DNA of 42,160 bases from Tissierellia bacterium (lineage in GTDB: Bacteria > Bacillota_A > Clostridia > Tissierellales > Peptoniphilaceae). Both the position numbers and the translations under genes were made by a program. Location of the stretch: NCBI GenBank assembly GCA_030537695.1, contig JAUNVJ010000009.1, forward strand, positions 1 to 42,160, read 5' to 3'. The notes beneath the pieces were generated by a model. The model ran no database searches. It was not told where the DNA came from and was given only the letters and a program-made list of their open reading frames with translations. Within the stretch, counting starts at the first letter, position 1; every line of letters begins with the position of its first letter. Below, piece after piece: positions 25,628 through 35,013 of this stretch.

Positions 25628-25720
25628 ATGAAAATCTTAAAAAATAAGACAGATGATAATCTTTCTATCCACGAAAAAGAGATTGAGAAGAATTATGATA
25701 TCGTTACCAAATATAATTGA
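25628..25720 (+). CDS. Possible 30-residue small ORF
   Basis: ATG 25628 to TGA 25718-25720, encoding a highly charged peptide (MKILKNKTDDNLSIHEKEIE, then KNYDIVTKYN). GGGGAGG lies 11 bases upstream, a little far. Its end overlaps the -35 of the bmpA promoter. No family is recognised. It may be the remnant of a longer gene or chance. Confidence 0.22.
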   Translation: MKILKNKTDDNLSIHEKEIEKNYDIVTKYN

Positions 25721-25745
25721 ATTATTTTTTTGTATCATATATAAT
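25717..25745 (+). promoter_or_regulatory. Promoter of the BMP lipoprotein gene
   Basis: TTGAAT (25717-25722), 17 bp, TATAAT (25740-25745). Predicted start near 25752, leaving a leader of only about 23 bases before ATG 25775. That is too short for a riboswitch downstream of this promoter. Confidence 0.68.
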
Positions 25746-25774
25746 GGGTTTATAATCATTATAGGAGGATGAAA

Positions 25775-26857
25775 ATGAAAACAAAAAAATCACTAATTGC
25801 AATCTTGCTGGTTATGGCAATGACATTAGTAGCTTGTGGCGGAGGAAACAATGCCAAGACTAATAACAATGCTTCAGCGGATACAAGTGAAGATGGACTG
25901 AAAGTAGGTTTCGTTACTGATGAAGGTGGAGTCAATGACCAATCCTTTAACCAAGGAGTAGATGAAGGTCTTAACAAAGCCAAAGACGAATTGGGAGTCG
26001 ACTATTCTTATGTAGAATCCCATGATCCTAACGACTACAGCCCCAATATGGAAACTCTTTTAGATCAAGAAAAAGATTTAATCGTAGGTGCCGGATTTAA
26101 AATGGGTGAGACTATTTTAACGACTGCGGAAAACAATCCTGATATAAAATTTGGAATCGTTGACGTTGATGTAACGGTAGATCCTGATGGAGAAGAAGTG
26201 GAAGCTCCGGATAATATTGTCGGAATTATGTTTAGAGCTCAAGAACCTTCTTTCTTAGTAGGTTATATTGCCGGATTGACTACAGAAACCAACAAAGTTG
26301 GATTTGTCGGTGGACAAGAAGGTAATATTATTTGGGGATTTGACTATGGATACCGTGCAGGTGTTGACTATGCAGCAAAAGAAAAAGGCGAAGATATTGC
26401 AGTAGAAGTTCAATATGTTGGAAACTTTTCCGATGCACAAAAAGGAAAATCCATTGCCACAACCATGTACCAACAAGGATGTGACGTGGTATTTCATGCA
26501 GCCGGTGGAGCAGGTGACGGTGTAATTGAAGCAGCAAAAGAACAGGGTAAATGGGTTATCGGAGTCGATAAAGACCAATATGAAGTAGCACCTGAAAATG
26601 TATTGACCTCTGCCATGAAAAATGCGGACGTTGCAGTTTATGATTTAGTTAAGGCAACTTTGGAAGGAAATTTTGAAGGTGGAAAGACCATTGAATTAGG
26701 CTTATCCGATGATGGAGCTGTAGGTATTGCACCAACTTCCGATAAAAACGTTGCTCAAGAAATTCTTGATAAGATTCCCGAAATTGAAGAAAAAATTATT
26801 AACGGAGAAATCAAAGTTCCTTACAATCAAGAAACCTATAACGAATATCAAAACTAA
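25775..26857 (+). CDS. bmpA: BMP family nucleoside-binding lipoprotein
   Basis: 360 residues from ATG 25775, 6 bases after AGGAGG; an ATG two codons earlier abuts the ribosome binding site. The lipoprotein signal ends LVAC with Cys21, followed by a Gly/Asn/Ala linker. The mature part has VGFVTDEGGVNDQSFNQG, the PF02608/PnrA signature, then VGAGFKMGE, VGFVGGQEGNI and the GCDVVFHAAGGAGDGVIEAA hinge region. These proteins bind nucleosides (adenosine, guanosine and others). It heads the importer genes ATPase-permease-permease, separated from them by a terminator. The symbol follows the family name. Confidence 0.93.
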   Translation: MKTKKSLIAILLVMAMTLVACGGGNNAKTNNNASADTSEDGLKVGFVTDEGGVNDQSFNQGVDEGLNKAKDELGVDYSYVESHDPNDYSPNMETLLDQEKDLIVGAGFKMGETILTTAENNPDIKFGIVDVDVTVDPDGEEVEAPDNIVGIMFRAQEPSFLVGYIAGLTTETNKVGFVGGQEGNIIWGFDYGYRAGVDYAAKEKGEDIAVEVQYVGNFSDAQKGKSIATTMYQQGCDVVFHAAGGAGDGVIEAAKEQGKWVIGVDKDQYEVAPENVLTSAMKNADVAVYDLVKATLEGNFEGGKTIELGLSDDGAVGIAPTSDKNVAQEILDKIPEIEEKIINGEIKVPYNQETYNEYQN

Positions 26858-26866
26858 GAAGCATGT

Positions 26867-26903
26867 AAAAGAACTTTAGGCTTTTGCTTAAAGTTCTTTT
26901 TTT
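26867..26903 (+). terminator. Terminator or attenuator between bmpA and its transporter genes
   Basis: AAAAGAACTTTA (26867-26878), a 10-base loop, TAAAGTTCTTTT (26889-26900), then more T. A 12-bp stem with a T-run, 10 bp after the bmpA stop. Partial read-through would give more binding protein than membrane components. Confidence 0.87.
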
Positions 26904-26928
26904 ATTCATGTTCATTTTTCAGGGGATT

Positions 26929-26937
26929 TGATATAAT
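26929..26937 (+). promoter_or_regulatory. Extended -10 promoter of the nucleoside ABC ATPase-permease genes
   Basis: TGATATAAT matches TGnTATAAT. It lies 35 bp before the ATPase start, with no good -35 (TGTTCA 17 bp upstream). The surrounding TTTGATATAATA is identical to that before hpt. Confidence 0.5.
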
Positions 26938-26971
26938 AGAGGGCAGAAAGAAATGAGAAGGAGGGCAATTG

Positions 26972-28507
26972 GTGAATGATAAGTCCAACGGTACATTAGC
27001 CGTTAAAATGAAAAATATCACCAAGAAATTTGGTGACTTTACCGCGAATAAAAGCATTGACTTGGAAGTAAAACATGGAGAAATACACGCTCTTCTTGGA
27101 GAAAACGGAGCCGGGAAGAGTACCTTGATGAATATGCTTTATGGCATGTACAGTCCAACCGAAGGTGAAATATTTATAGAAGGTAAGAAAGTTCAGTTTA
27201 GAGATCCCAATGACGCCATTAAGGTGGGCCTTGGAATGGTTCATCAACATTTTATGCTGATTCAGCCTTTTACCGTATTACAAAATATTATTCTAGGTAT
27301 GGAACCGACCAAAGGAATGGTCTTAGATACGGAAAAAGCAGGAAAAGAAATACAAGAATTGTCGAAAAAATACGGGATGTCCATTGATCTGGATGAAAAG
27401 ATCGAAAATATTTCCGTCGGAATGCAACAGCGGGTGGAAATCCTAAAAGTATTGTATCGAGGAGCAGATATTTTGATCTTTGATGAGCCGACTGCCGTAT
27501 TGACACCCCAAGAAATTGATGACTTCGGAAAGATTATGAAAAACCTAACGGAACAAGGCAAAACCATTATTTTAATTACCCATAAACTTCATGAGATCAA
27601 GGAAATGGCAGATCGCTGTACCATTATTCGCCGTGGCGAAAAAATCGATACCGTAACGGTAAAAGACGTTACAAAAGCGGAACTTGCCGATATGATGGTG
27701 GGTCGTTCCGTTTTGTTGAATGTTCAGAAAGAAGATAAAGAACCGGGTGAAGTTATTTTGGAAATCGATAACCTGGTAGTAAGAGATTTTAGGAATGTTG
27801 CAAAAGTGGACGGTCTGAACTTAAAATTATGTCGTGGAGAAATTTTAGGAATTGCTGGAATTGACGGCAATGGACAGTCGGAACTTTTGGAAGCGATTAC
27901 AGGCCTTGCAACGATAGAAAGTGGAAAAGTCATCTTGGGAGAAAAGAATATTACCAACTTGACGCCACGAGAAATTCAAGAAGCGGGAATGAGTAATATT
28001 CCTGAGGATCGACAACGACGAGGCTTAGTTTTAGACTTTACCATCGCAGAAAATATGATCCTTGAAAATTTCTATAAGACACCTTTTTCAGAAAAGGGAA
28101 TCTTGCAGAAACATGCGATCGATGAATTTGCGGAAAAACTGGTGAAAAAATTTGATGTTCGACCGGACAATATTCAATACAAAGCCGGCGAATTATCCGG
28201 TGGAAACCAACAAAAGGTTATATTAGCACGGGAAATTACCAATGATCCGGATGTGTTAATTGCAGCACAACCGACTCGAGGCTTGGACGTAGGAGCCATT
28301 GAATTTATCCATCAATACTTAGTAGATCAACGGGATAAAGGAAAAGCCGTTTTACTGATTTCCTTTGAATTGGAAGAAGTCTTGTCTCTATCCGATCGGA
28401 TAGCCGTTATTTACGATGGTAAGATTTCAAAAGTGCTTCAACGAAAAAATACGGATGAGCGAGAGATTGGACTTTTAATGGCCGGAGGTGGAATTGATGA
28501 AGCATAA
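26972..28507 (+). CDS. Nucleoside ABC importer ATP-binding protein (two ABC domains)
   Basis: 511 residues from GTG 26972, 7 bases after AAGGAGGG; a TTG one codon upstream is too close to it. Two fused ABC domains. The first has [13 protein letters not shown] (Walker A), [13 protein letters not shown] (modified signature) and [13 protein letters not shown]. The second has a degenerate Walker [15 protein letters not shown], where Lys is replaced by Gln, [16 protein letters not shown] and [14 protein letters not shown]. This arrangement is normal for the sugar/nucleoside group (RbsA, NupA). It couples to the two permeases downstream and the bmpA lipoprotein upstream. Confidence 0.92.
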   Translation: MNDKSNGTLAVKMKNITKKFGDFTANKSIDLEVKHGEIHALLGENGAGKSTLMNMLYGMYSPTEGEIFIEGKKVQFRDPNDAIKVGLGMVHQHFMLIQPFTVLQNIILGMEPTKGMVLDTEKAGKEIQELSKKYGMSIDLDEKIENISVGMQQRVEILKVLYRGADILIFDEPTAVLTPQEIDDFGKIMKNLTEQGKTIILITHKLHEIKEMADRCTIIRRGEKIDTVTVKDVTKAELADMMVGRSVLLNVQKEDKEPGEVILEIDNLVVRDFRNVAKVDGLNLKLCRGEILGIAGIDGNGQSELLEAITGLATIESGKVILGEKNITNLTPREIQEAGMSNIPEDRQRRGLVLDFTIAENMILENFYKTPFSEKGILQKHAIDEFAEKLVKKFDVRPDNIQYKAGELSGGNQQKVILAREITNDPDVLIAAQPTRGLDVGAIEFIHQYLVDQRDKGKAVLLISFELEEVLSLSDRIAVIYDGKISKVLQRKNTDEREIGLLMAGGGIDEA

Positions 28508-29609
28508 GAGTAGATTATTTTATATTCTAATTGCTATTATTATAGGAATTTTATTGGGATCCGTGGTATTATTGTTCAATGGGATCAGTCCCATCCAAGC
28601 TTATAAAGTTATTTTTCTGGGAGCTTTCGGAAAACCCAAATACATCTCGTGGACCATTGTACGAGCAGTGCCAATATTGTTGACTGGAGTTTCAGTCGCC
28701 TTTGCTTTCCAAACGGGTCTTTTTAATATCGGAGCAGAAGGACAGTATATTGTTGGATCCATAGGGGCTTTATTGGCAGGACTACTTTTACCGCTACCTC
28801 CAATCATTCATCCTATCGTAGCATTGTTATGTGGTGCTTTACTCGGTGCTCTATGGGGAGGATTGGTAGGACTATTTAAAGCGAAATTTAAAGTCAATGA
28901 GGTTATTTCATCCATTATGATGAACTGGATTGCTTTTTATTTTTCCAATTACCTATTGAGTTTTCGAAAAATAAAATCCATTGAATCGGATAACTCGTAT
29001 CAGATACTAAAAACGGCCAGCATTCGATTTTTAGGAAACTGGAAGACCAGTGAAGCCGGTCGTGCTGTTTTAAAAAACAATAAATTTTTACGGGAAATTT
29101 TAAATCCGCCGGTAAACTGGGGGATTATTATAGCGATTATAGCTGCCATCGTTATTTGGTATATTTTGAAAAAGACAACTTTGGGATATCAATTGAAAGC
29201 CGTCGGCTTTAACCCAGATGCCGCTGAGTATGGTGGAATTAATATTTCAAGGAATGTAATTACATCTATGAGTATTGCAGGTCTTCTTTCCGGTTTGGCC
29301 GGAGCCATTACCGTTTTGGGAGTAGCCGGAAATATTTCCATGATGGCTTCTCAACAAGGATACGGTTTTGACGGACTAGCAGTTTCACTTATTGCCGGAA
29401 ACTCTCCTTTGGGCTGTATTGCAGCTGCCTTTTTCTATGCGGGATTGACTTATGGAGGAGGAAAACTTACGACGATTGGGGCTTATTCTGAAATTGTCAA
29501 TATCGTTATCGGTATTATTATTTTATTTATTGCCATGCCAAAACTATTAGACATTATTTCCGGAATCGTCCGCCGCAGCCAAAAACAAAAAGGAGGAAAC
29601 CATGAATAA
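28497..29609 (+). CDS. Nucleoside ABC importer permease 1
   Basis: 370 residues from ATG 28497; GGAGGTGG lies inside the end of the ATPase gene, which it overlaps by 11 bp. About ten helices of the BPD_transp_2 family, with the typical GLFNIGAEGQYIVGSIGA and KFKVNEVISSIMMNWIAFY. The cytoplasmic GFNPDAAEYGGIN segment and the following SGLAGAI region correspond to the ATPase coupling region. A large loop (about 160-205) separates the early helices from the rest. Forms the channel with the next gene product. Confidence 0.93.
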   Translation: MKHKSRLFYILIAIIIGILLGSVVLLFNGISPIQAYKVIFLGAFGKPKYISWTIVRAVPILLTGVSVAFAFQTGLFNIGAEGQYIVGSIGALLAGLLLPLPPIIHPIVALLCGALLGALWGGLVGLFKAKFKVNEVISSIMMNWIAFYFSNYLLSFRKIKSIESDNSYQILKTASIRFLGNWKTSEAGRAVLKNNKFLREILNPPVNWGIIIAIIAAIVIWYILKKTTLGYQLKAVGFNPDAAEYGGINISRNVITSMSIAGLLSGLAGAITVLGVAGNISMMASQQGYGFDGLAVSLIAGNSPLGCIAAAFFYAGLTYGGGKLTTIGAYSEIVNIVIGIIILFIAMPKLLDIISGIVRRSQKQKGGNHE

Positions 29610-30564
29610 TATCGCTTTAAATATTGCAAGTATCATCAGTATTACCCTTCTTTACTCTGCTCCTTTAATCTATACGGCACTTGGCGGTGTCATTAGTGAA
29701 AATAGTGGAGTGATCAATATTGGTTTGGAGGGGATGATGACCATCGGAGCTATTGTAGGAGCAACCGTCGGTTATTATGCAGGAAATCCTTGGTTGGCTT
29801 TTTTATGTGGCGGTCTAGGAGGAATGGCCTTGGCCTTACTTCATGCTGTAGCTACAATTCATTTTGCCGCGGATCATGTTGTATCCGGTATTGCCATTAA
29901 TTTAATCGGACCGGGACTTGCCATTTATATCTCACGGCTCTTCTTTGATGGAGCAGCAATGACTAAATCCATTCCATTTACCAATAAATTACCTCAATTA
30001 TTTAATGGAATATTTACAACGGAACAATTAAAAGCCAATTCATGGATGCGAATATTCGACATTATATTTAAACAATATGTGGTTATTTACTTAGCTTTTC
30101 TCCTTGTATTGGTGATGTGGTTTGTTCTATATAAAACGAAATTAGGTCTTCGAATACGTGCAGTGGGAGAACATCCTAAGGCAGCGGAAACCTTGGGTGT
30201 CGATGCGTATCGAATCAAATACATTGCCGTATTGACTTCCGGATTTTTAGCCGGTCTGGGAGGAGCCAGTATGTCCCTTGCCGTCGTATCCAATTTCCGT
30301 GAGACATTGATATCCGGTCAAGGTTATATCGCCCTTGCTGCGATGATCTTTGGAGGTTGGCGACCTCAAGGAGCCATGTGGGCTTGTCTCTTATTCGGAT
30401 TTGCTCAAGGAATTTCAGTATTTTTAGGAGCTCAAGGGATCAAAATTGACACGAATTTATTGGCGATGATACCCTATGTCATTACTCTCGTTGTATTAAT
30501 CGTATTTGTCAAAGGAGTAAAAGGACCCTCAGCTGATGGAATACCCTATGAAAGAAATAAATAA
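29602..30564 (+). CDS. Nucleoside ABC importer permease 2
   Basis: 320-residue second permease of the BPD_transp_2 family, with GVINIGLEGMMTIGAIVGA and HFAADHVVSGIAINLIGPG near the N-terminus. The coupling segment is RAVGEHPKAAETLGVDAYRI. It overlaps permease 1 by 8 bp, and AAGGAGG lies 6 bases before the ATG. The last gene of the importer operon, followed by a strong terminator. Confidence 0.93.
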   Translation: MNNIALNIASIISITLLYSAPLIYTALGGVISENSGVINIGLEGMMTIGAIVGATVGYYAGNPWLAFLCGGLGGMALALLHAVATIHFAADHVVSGIAINLIGPGLAIYISRLFFDGAAMTKSIPFTNKLPQLFNGIFTTEQLKANSWMRIFDIIFKQYVVIYLAFLLVLVMWFVLYKTKLGLRIRAVGEHPKAAETLGVDAYRIKYIAVLTSGFLAGLGGASMSLAVVSNFRETLISGQGYIALAAMIFGGWRPQGAMWACLLFGFAQGISVFLGAQGIKIDTNLLAMIPYVITLVVLIVFVKGVKGPSADGIPYERNK

Positions 30565-30573
30565 TTGTATTTA

Positions 30574-30610
30574 AAGAGAACGTGACTTTAGTCATGTTCT
30601 CTTATTTTTT
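30574..30610 (+). terminator. Terminator of the nucleoside importer operon
   Basis: AAGAGAACGTGAC (30574-30586), loop TTTA, GTCATGTTCTCTT (30591-30603), then ATTTTTT. A 13-bp stem with one G-U pair, 10 bp after the stop. Confidence 0.92.
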
Positions 30611-30773
30611 ATAAATAATTCATAATCATAGTTTCTTTTTGTGAATAATTTAGCGAAACTTTATCATTGGAAGAGAAGGGGAATGTCTTGAAATTTCAAG
30701 GATATATGAAATAATAAATCTTACGATTTGAAAAATGTAATAAAAATCGATAGGGTTTTTACATTATATTCAA

Positions 30774-30802
30774 TTCACATTCTAAAAATTTAATGTTATA
30801 AT
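30774..30802 (+). promoter_or_regulatory. Promoter of the rnf operon
   Basis: TTCACA (30774-30779), 17 bp, TATAAT (30797-30802), preceded by TGT as an extended -10. Start near 30809, about 55 bp before rnfC. The AT-rich stretch 30611-30773 upstream holds no gene that I can see. Confidence 0.65.
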
Positions 30803-30863
30803 TGTAACCAAGATGAAAATAAATTTGGTATTATTCATAATTTAGTTAAGAGGTGAAGTTTTA

Positions 30864-32198
30864 ATGAGTTCAAGAAATCTTACTTTTTCTGTTGGTGGAG
30901 TTCATATGGACGAACACAAAACTTTAACTGAGAAATTACCAATTGATAGGATGCCTGATCCTAAAATTGTATACATACCGATGTCACAACATATTGGTGC
31001 TCCTTGCACCCCTGTTGTGTCAAAGGGAGACGAAGTTAAAGTTGGACAGATAGTAGGCAATTCTGAAGCATTCATTTCAGCAGCTGTGCATTCCAGTGTG
31101 TCCGGGAAAGTAACCGGCATAGAAAAAATGTACACTGCAGATGGAAGATATTGTGATTGTGTCATAATTGAAAGTGACGGAAAATCTGAAAAAATGGAAG
31201 GTTTGCGTAATTTTAAAGATTATAAAAACCATTCCATTGATGAGATTATTCCCTTTGTCAAAGAGTACGGCCTTGTTGGAATGGGAGGAGCCGGTTTTCC
31301 TCTTCATGCAAAATTAAAAAATGAAGATCCGGTATTGGATGAATGTATTATTAACGGAGCGGAATGCGAACCCTTTTTAACCTGCGACCATCGTATTATG
31401 TTGGAGCGTACGGAAGAAATTTTAAAAGGGTTAGAAATCTTTTCCGATTTTTATAATAAGGAAGTTTCTTATATGGCCATTGAGGAAAATAAACCTGACG
31501 CCATTGATAAAATGGAAGAAGTGATTAAGCAACATCCTGAATGGAGCCATTTAAAAGTAGTGGGATGTCAAACGAAATATCCTCAAGGAGATTCTAAACG
31601 ATTGTCGGAAGCAGTGATCGGTCGAATCGTCCCTCAAAACGGTGTCACCAATGATGTTGGTTGTTTTCTGACGAATGTGGGCACGACTTTGGCTTTTTAT
31701 GAAGCGATGATCGAAGGAAAACCTTCCTATGAACGGGTGATTACTGTCAGCGGTTCAGGAATTGTTCAACCCAAGAATATCCTTGTCAAGATTGGAACTC
31801 CCGTGGGAGATATTATTGACTTTTGCGGCGGACTAAAAGATGATTTCGTGGAAATTGTCTGTGGAGGTCCGATGACCGGAAAGTCTGTTTTCGATTTAAA
31901 AAGTCCTATCACAAAGACAACCTCCGGCATATTGGTATTTACCGACCAAGAGGTTCAAAATGTGGATGAAAGTCCTTGTATTCGCTGTTCTCGTTGTGTG
32001 GACCACTGTCCGGCCAATATTAATCCAACGGATATCAATCAAGCGATTTTACGAGGCCATGTAGATATATGTGTGGAACTTCACGCGGATCAATGCATGG
32101 AATGTGGGATCTGCTCTTTTGTCTGTCCGGCAAAAAGGCTACTGACTCCTTCCATTAAATTGGCCAAACGTGAAATTAGAGCACAAGCCAAGAAATAG
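30864..32198 (+). CDS. rnfC: Rnf complex subunit C
   Basis: 444-residue peripheral subunit that binds NAD(H) and FMN and carries two [4Fe-4S] clusters. It starts with the family's barrel domain (FSVGGVHMDEHKTLTEK). The nucleotide site is GLVGMGGAGFPLHAKL (137-152), followed by INGAECEPFLTCD. Clusters: Cys372-375-378-382 and Cys411-414-417-421. AGAGGTGA precedes ATG 30864. First gene of rnfCDGEAB. The complex oxidises reduced ferredoxin with NAD+ and pumps Na+ or H+. Confidence 0.96.
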   Translation: MSSRNLTFSVGGVHMDEHKTLTEKLPIDRMPDPKIVYIPMSQHIGAPCTPVVSKGDEVKVGQIVGNSEAFISAAVHSSVSGKVTGIEKMYTADGRYCDCVIIESDGKSEKMEGLRNFKDYKNHSIDEIIPFVKEYGLVGMGGAGFPLHAKLKNEDPVLDECIINGAECEPFLTCDHRIMLERTEEILKGLEIFSDFYNKEVSYMAIEENKPDAIDKMEEVIKQHPEWSHLKVVGCQTKYPQGDSKRLSEAVIGRIVPQNGVTNDVGCFLTNVGTTLAFYEAMIEGKPSYERVITVSGSGIVQPKNILVKIGTPVGDIIDFCGGLKDDFVEIVCGGPMTGKSVFDLKSPITKTTSGILVFTDQEVQNVDESPCIRCSRCVDHCPANINPTDINQAILRGHVDICVELHADQCMECGICSFVCPAKRLLTPSIKLAKREIRAQAKK

Positions 32199-32209
32199 GA
32201 GGGATAAAA

Positions 32210-33229
32210 ATGGAAAAGAATGTATTAAAAACAGATTCCCGCTCTATGAATGGTCATGAGTATTATGTATCGATGGCTCCTCACATACGTTCCAATGATT
32301 CTGTCACAAAGATCATGAGAGACGTTATAATCGCTTTAATTCCTGCGATGATTGGTGCCATCTATTATTTCGGCTATCGTGCGGCGATCCTGATGGCAGT
32401 CAGTATTGTAACCTGTGTAGGAACGGAATACTTATATCAAAAATTGACGCATCGACCGATACGTATTGGAGACTTGTCCTCATTGGTGACAGGTATATTG
32501 ATTGCATTTAACGTACCGGCATCGATGCCCTGGTGGATGGTCGCATTAGGTGGAATCTTTGCCATACTTGTAGTTAAAGAATGTTTTGGTGGAATTGGAT
32601 TTAACTTTATGAATCCGGCATTGGCAGCCCGTATTGTCATGATGGCATCCTGGGCACAAAATATGACCTATTATGTCACACCGGAAGAGATGAAAAACTG
32701 GAGCTCGACATTGGAATATACGGCTAGCGCTGCTACCGATGCTGTCACAACAGCTACTCCTCTTCAGATGATAGCTGCCGGCAACTTTCAAAACTTACCG
32801 CCTTTAAAAGATATGGCCTTGGGAAATATCGGTGGTGTATTAGGAGAAACATCGGCAATTTTACTACTTATCGGTTTTATATACCTGGTTGTACGAAAAG
32901 TAGTGACCATTGAAATCCCTGTGGTCTATATAGCTGTTACGGCAATTTTTTTGGTGATTTTAGGGGTTCCCGTCAATATAATACCCTATGAAATTTTAGG
33001 TGGAGGCTTAATATTAGGAGCTTGTTTTATGGCGACGGATTATGCCACCAATCCCATTAATAAAAAAGGTAAGATTATTTTTGCCATTGGCTGCGGGATT
33101 ATAACTGCGGTCATACGTACGAAAGCGTCTTTACCGGAAGGTGTATCTTATGCTATTTGCCTTATGAATGTGGCTACACCTTTAATTGATAAATTGACGA
33201 GGACAAGTGCATATGGGGAGGCGAAATAA
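32210..33229 (+). CDS. rnfD: Rnf complex subunit D
   Basis: 339-residue membrane subunit of the NqrB/RnfD family, about nine helices. The covalent FMN site is the Thr183 in DAVTTATPLQM, matching the TGATPL-type motif. GIGFNFMNPALAARI and GACFMATDYATNPINKKGKI are conserved. It starts 11 bp after rnfC behind AGGAGG. No flavin transferase (apbE) is present in the window, so that gene must lie elsewhere. Confidence 0.95.
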   Translation: MEKNVLKTDSRSMNGHEYYVSMAPHIRSNDSVTKIMRDVIIALIPAMIGAIYYFGYRAAILMAVSIVTCVGTEYLYQKLTHRPIRIGDLSSLVTGILIAFNVPASMPWWMVALGGIFAILVVKECFGGIGFNFMNPALAARIVMMASWAQNMTYYVTPEEMKNWSSTLEYTASAATDAVTTATPLQMIAAGNFQNLPPLKDMALGNIGGVLGETSAILLLIGFIYLVVRKVVTIEIPVVYIAVTAIFLVILGVPVNIIPYEILGGGLILGACFMATDYATNPINKKGKIIFAIGCGIITAVIRTKASLPEGVSYAICLMNVATPLIDKLTRTSAYGEAK

Positions 33230-33813
33230 TGAAAGAATCAATTAAATTCGGCTTTATTTTACTTTTATTTTGTGCCATATCAGCTGGTCTGTTGTCTTTG
33301 GTAAACAGTTTTACAGCCCCTGTGATTGCTGAAACACAATTAAAAGAAACATTAAAGAGCTACGAAGAAATATTTGGAGAAGAAGTGGAAAGTTTTGAAG
33401 AATTGGATTCTGATACTTTGGACAAAGTCAAGGAAGCTCATCCAAATATTGCGAAAGTTTTTATTGCTCAAAAAGAAGGAAAGACCATTGGATATGGCAT
33501 TAACGTATTTTCTAACGGTTTTGGCGGTCAAATGGAAAATGCTATTGGCTTCTTAAATGAAGGAGATCGGATTGCCGGTTTCCGCAATATCTCTCATCAA
33601 GAGACCAAGGGCTTCGGTTCAAAAATTGAAGAACCGGATTACTACAACTCTTATGAAGATAAAAATGCTGCAGGAGAATTGGAATGTAATACGAATCCAG
33701 ATGCTGATAATCAAATCATGTTACTTAGTGGTGCTACGGTTTCATCAGAAGCAGTATTGGTAGGAGCCAATGAAGCAGTAGAGGCCTTTCAAATGTTAAA
33801 GGCAATGGAATAG
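33229..33813 (+). CDS. rnfG: Rnf complex subunit G
   Basis: 194-residue subunit with one N-terminal helix and an extracytoplasmic FMN-binding domain. The flavinylation motif is LLSGATVSSEAV, with FMN expected on Thr170. GFGGQMENAIGF and HQETKGFGSKI are typical. Its first base is the last base of the rnfD stop, so the two are translationally coupled. Confidence 0.95.
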   Translation: MKESIKFGFILLLFCAISAGLLSLVNSFTAPVIAETQLKETLKSYEEIFGEEVESFEELDSDTLDKVKEAHPNIAKVFIAQKEGKTIGYGINVFSNGFGGQMENAIGFLNEGDRIAGFRNISHQETKGFGSKIEEPDYYNSYEDKNAAGELECNTNPDADNQIMLLSGATVSSEAVLVGANEAVEAFQMLKAME

Positions 33814-33825
33814 GGGGAGTTCAAT

Positions 33826-34422
33826 ATGAAATTACGTAAGATACTTACCAATGGAATTTTGAAAAACAACCCCGTATTTATCCAATTGATCGGCCTATGT
33901 TCTGTCTTGGCCATCACCAACAATGTTACCAACTCCATAGCCATGGGGATTGCTGTTACTTTTGTTTTATTTATGAGTAACGGTGTTGTTTCACTTTTAC
34001 GACATGTCATTCCTGAAAAAATTAGGATTCCATGTTTTATCGTTGTTATCGCTTCATTTGTTACTTTAGTACAGATGATTTTACATGCTTATGTACCCTC
34101 CATTTACGGCGCACTGGGAATCTTTTTACCATTGATCGTTGTAAACTGTGCAATCCTTGGAGAAGCGGAAGGTTTTGCCTATAAAAATCGTCTTATTCCT
34201 TCTCTAGTAGATGGAATCGGTGCCGGTATCGGTTATACGATCTCGGTCTGTGCCATGGGGCTTTTCCGTGAATTTTTCGGATACGGTACTATTTTGGATT
34301 TCCAAATTTTACCGGAAAGTTATCCGGGAATCGGCTTGATGGGTGCTCCCGCCGGAGCTTTTATACTATTGGGTTTTTTAATTGCAGGATTTCGCATGTT
34401 ATTAAATAGGAAGGGAGAATAA
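33826..34422 (+). CDS. rnfE: Rnf complex subunit E
   Basis: 198-residue polytopic subunit, six helices. Starts with GILKNNPVFIQLIGLCSVLA, the RnfE pattern. Cys25 and Cys108 (in LIVVNCAILGEAEGFA) are the conserved cysteines that, with their partners in RnfA, hold the intramembrane iron-sulfur centre. It is distinguished from RnfA by the NNPVF start and the NCAILGEAE motif. Confidence 0.95.
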   Translation: MKLRKILTNGILKNNPVFIQLIGLCSVLAITNNVTNSIAMGIAVTFVLFMSNGVVSLLRHVIPEKIRIPCFIVVIASFVTLVQMILHAYVPSIYGALGIFLPLIVVNCAILGEAEGFAYKNRLIPSLVDGIGAGIGYTISVCAMGLFREFFGYGTILDFQILPESYPGIGLMGAPAGAFILLGFLIAGFRMLLNRKGE

Positions 34423-34424
34423 TA

Positions 34425-35003
34425 ATGATTGAAAATATTATTACCATATTAATTTCAACCATTCTAGTCAATAACTATGTGTTTGCACAATTTTTGGGTA
34501 TTTGTCCCTTTTTAGGTGTTTCTTCCAAGACGGAAACTTCAATGGGGATGGGAGTTGCAGTAACCTTCGTTGTGGTTTTAGCATCCATTATCACATGGTG
34601 TATTCAAACCTTTATTCTAGACCCCTTCGGTTTGGGATATCTTCAGACGATTGCTTTTATTTTGGTTATTGCATCTTTAGTGCAATTTGTAGAAATGGTT
34701 ATTAAAAAGACATCCCCGGCTCTTTATACGGCTATGGGTGTGTTTCTTCCCTTGATTACCACGAACTGTATGGTACTGGGAGTTACAGTATTGAATGTTC
34801 AAAACGATTATAATTTAATCGAAACGATTTTTAGTGGTTTAGGTGCTTCCATCGGTTTTACATTGGCCTTGATCTTTATCGCCACATTACGTGAAAGATT
34901 GGCCCTTTCCGATGTACCCAAACCATTACAAGGAGTGCCAATTGCACTGATCAGTGCAGGATTGATGGCATTGGCATTTTCCGGTTTCCAAGGATTAGTG
35001 TAG
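34425..35003 (+). CDS. rnfA: Rnf complex subunit A
   Basis: 192-residue six-helix subunit, inverted-topology homologue of RnfE. VNNYVFAQFLGICPFLGVS contains Cys27, and ITTNCMVLGVTVLN contains Cys115. These pair with the RnfE cysteines around the intramembrane cluster. It starts 2 bp after the rnfE stop. Confidence 0.95.
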   Translation: MIENIITILISTILVNNYVFAQFLGICPFLGVSSKTETSMGMGVAVTFVVVLASIITWCIQTFILDPFGLGYLQTIAFILVIASLVQFVEMVIKKTSPALYTAMGVFLPLITTNCMVLGVTVLNVQNDYNLIETIFSGLGASIGFTLALIFIATLRERLALSDVPKPLQGVPIALISAGLMALAFSGFQGLV

Positions 35004-35013
35004 GAGGTAGACT

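Noticed and set aside
25589..25774. Possible purine riboswitch before the nucleoside-binding lipoprotein gene
   Set aside because: The best promoter leaves a leader of only about 23 bases and no conserved purine-aptamer sequence is seen.
26972..28507. Inactivating mutation in the second Walker A of the ABC ATPase (Lys to Gln)
   Set aside because: This degenerate form is normal for the second domain of sugar/nucleoside-type fused ATPases.
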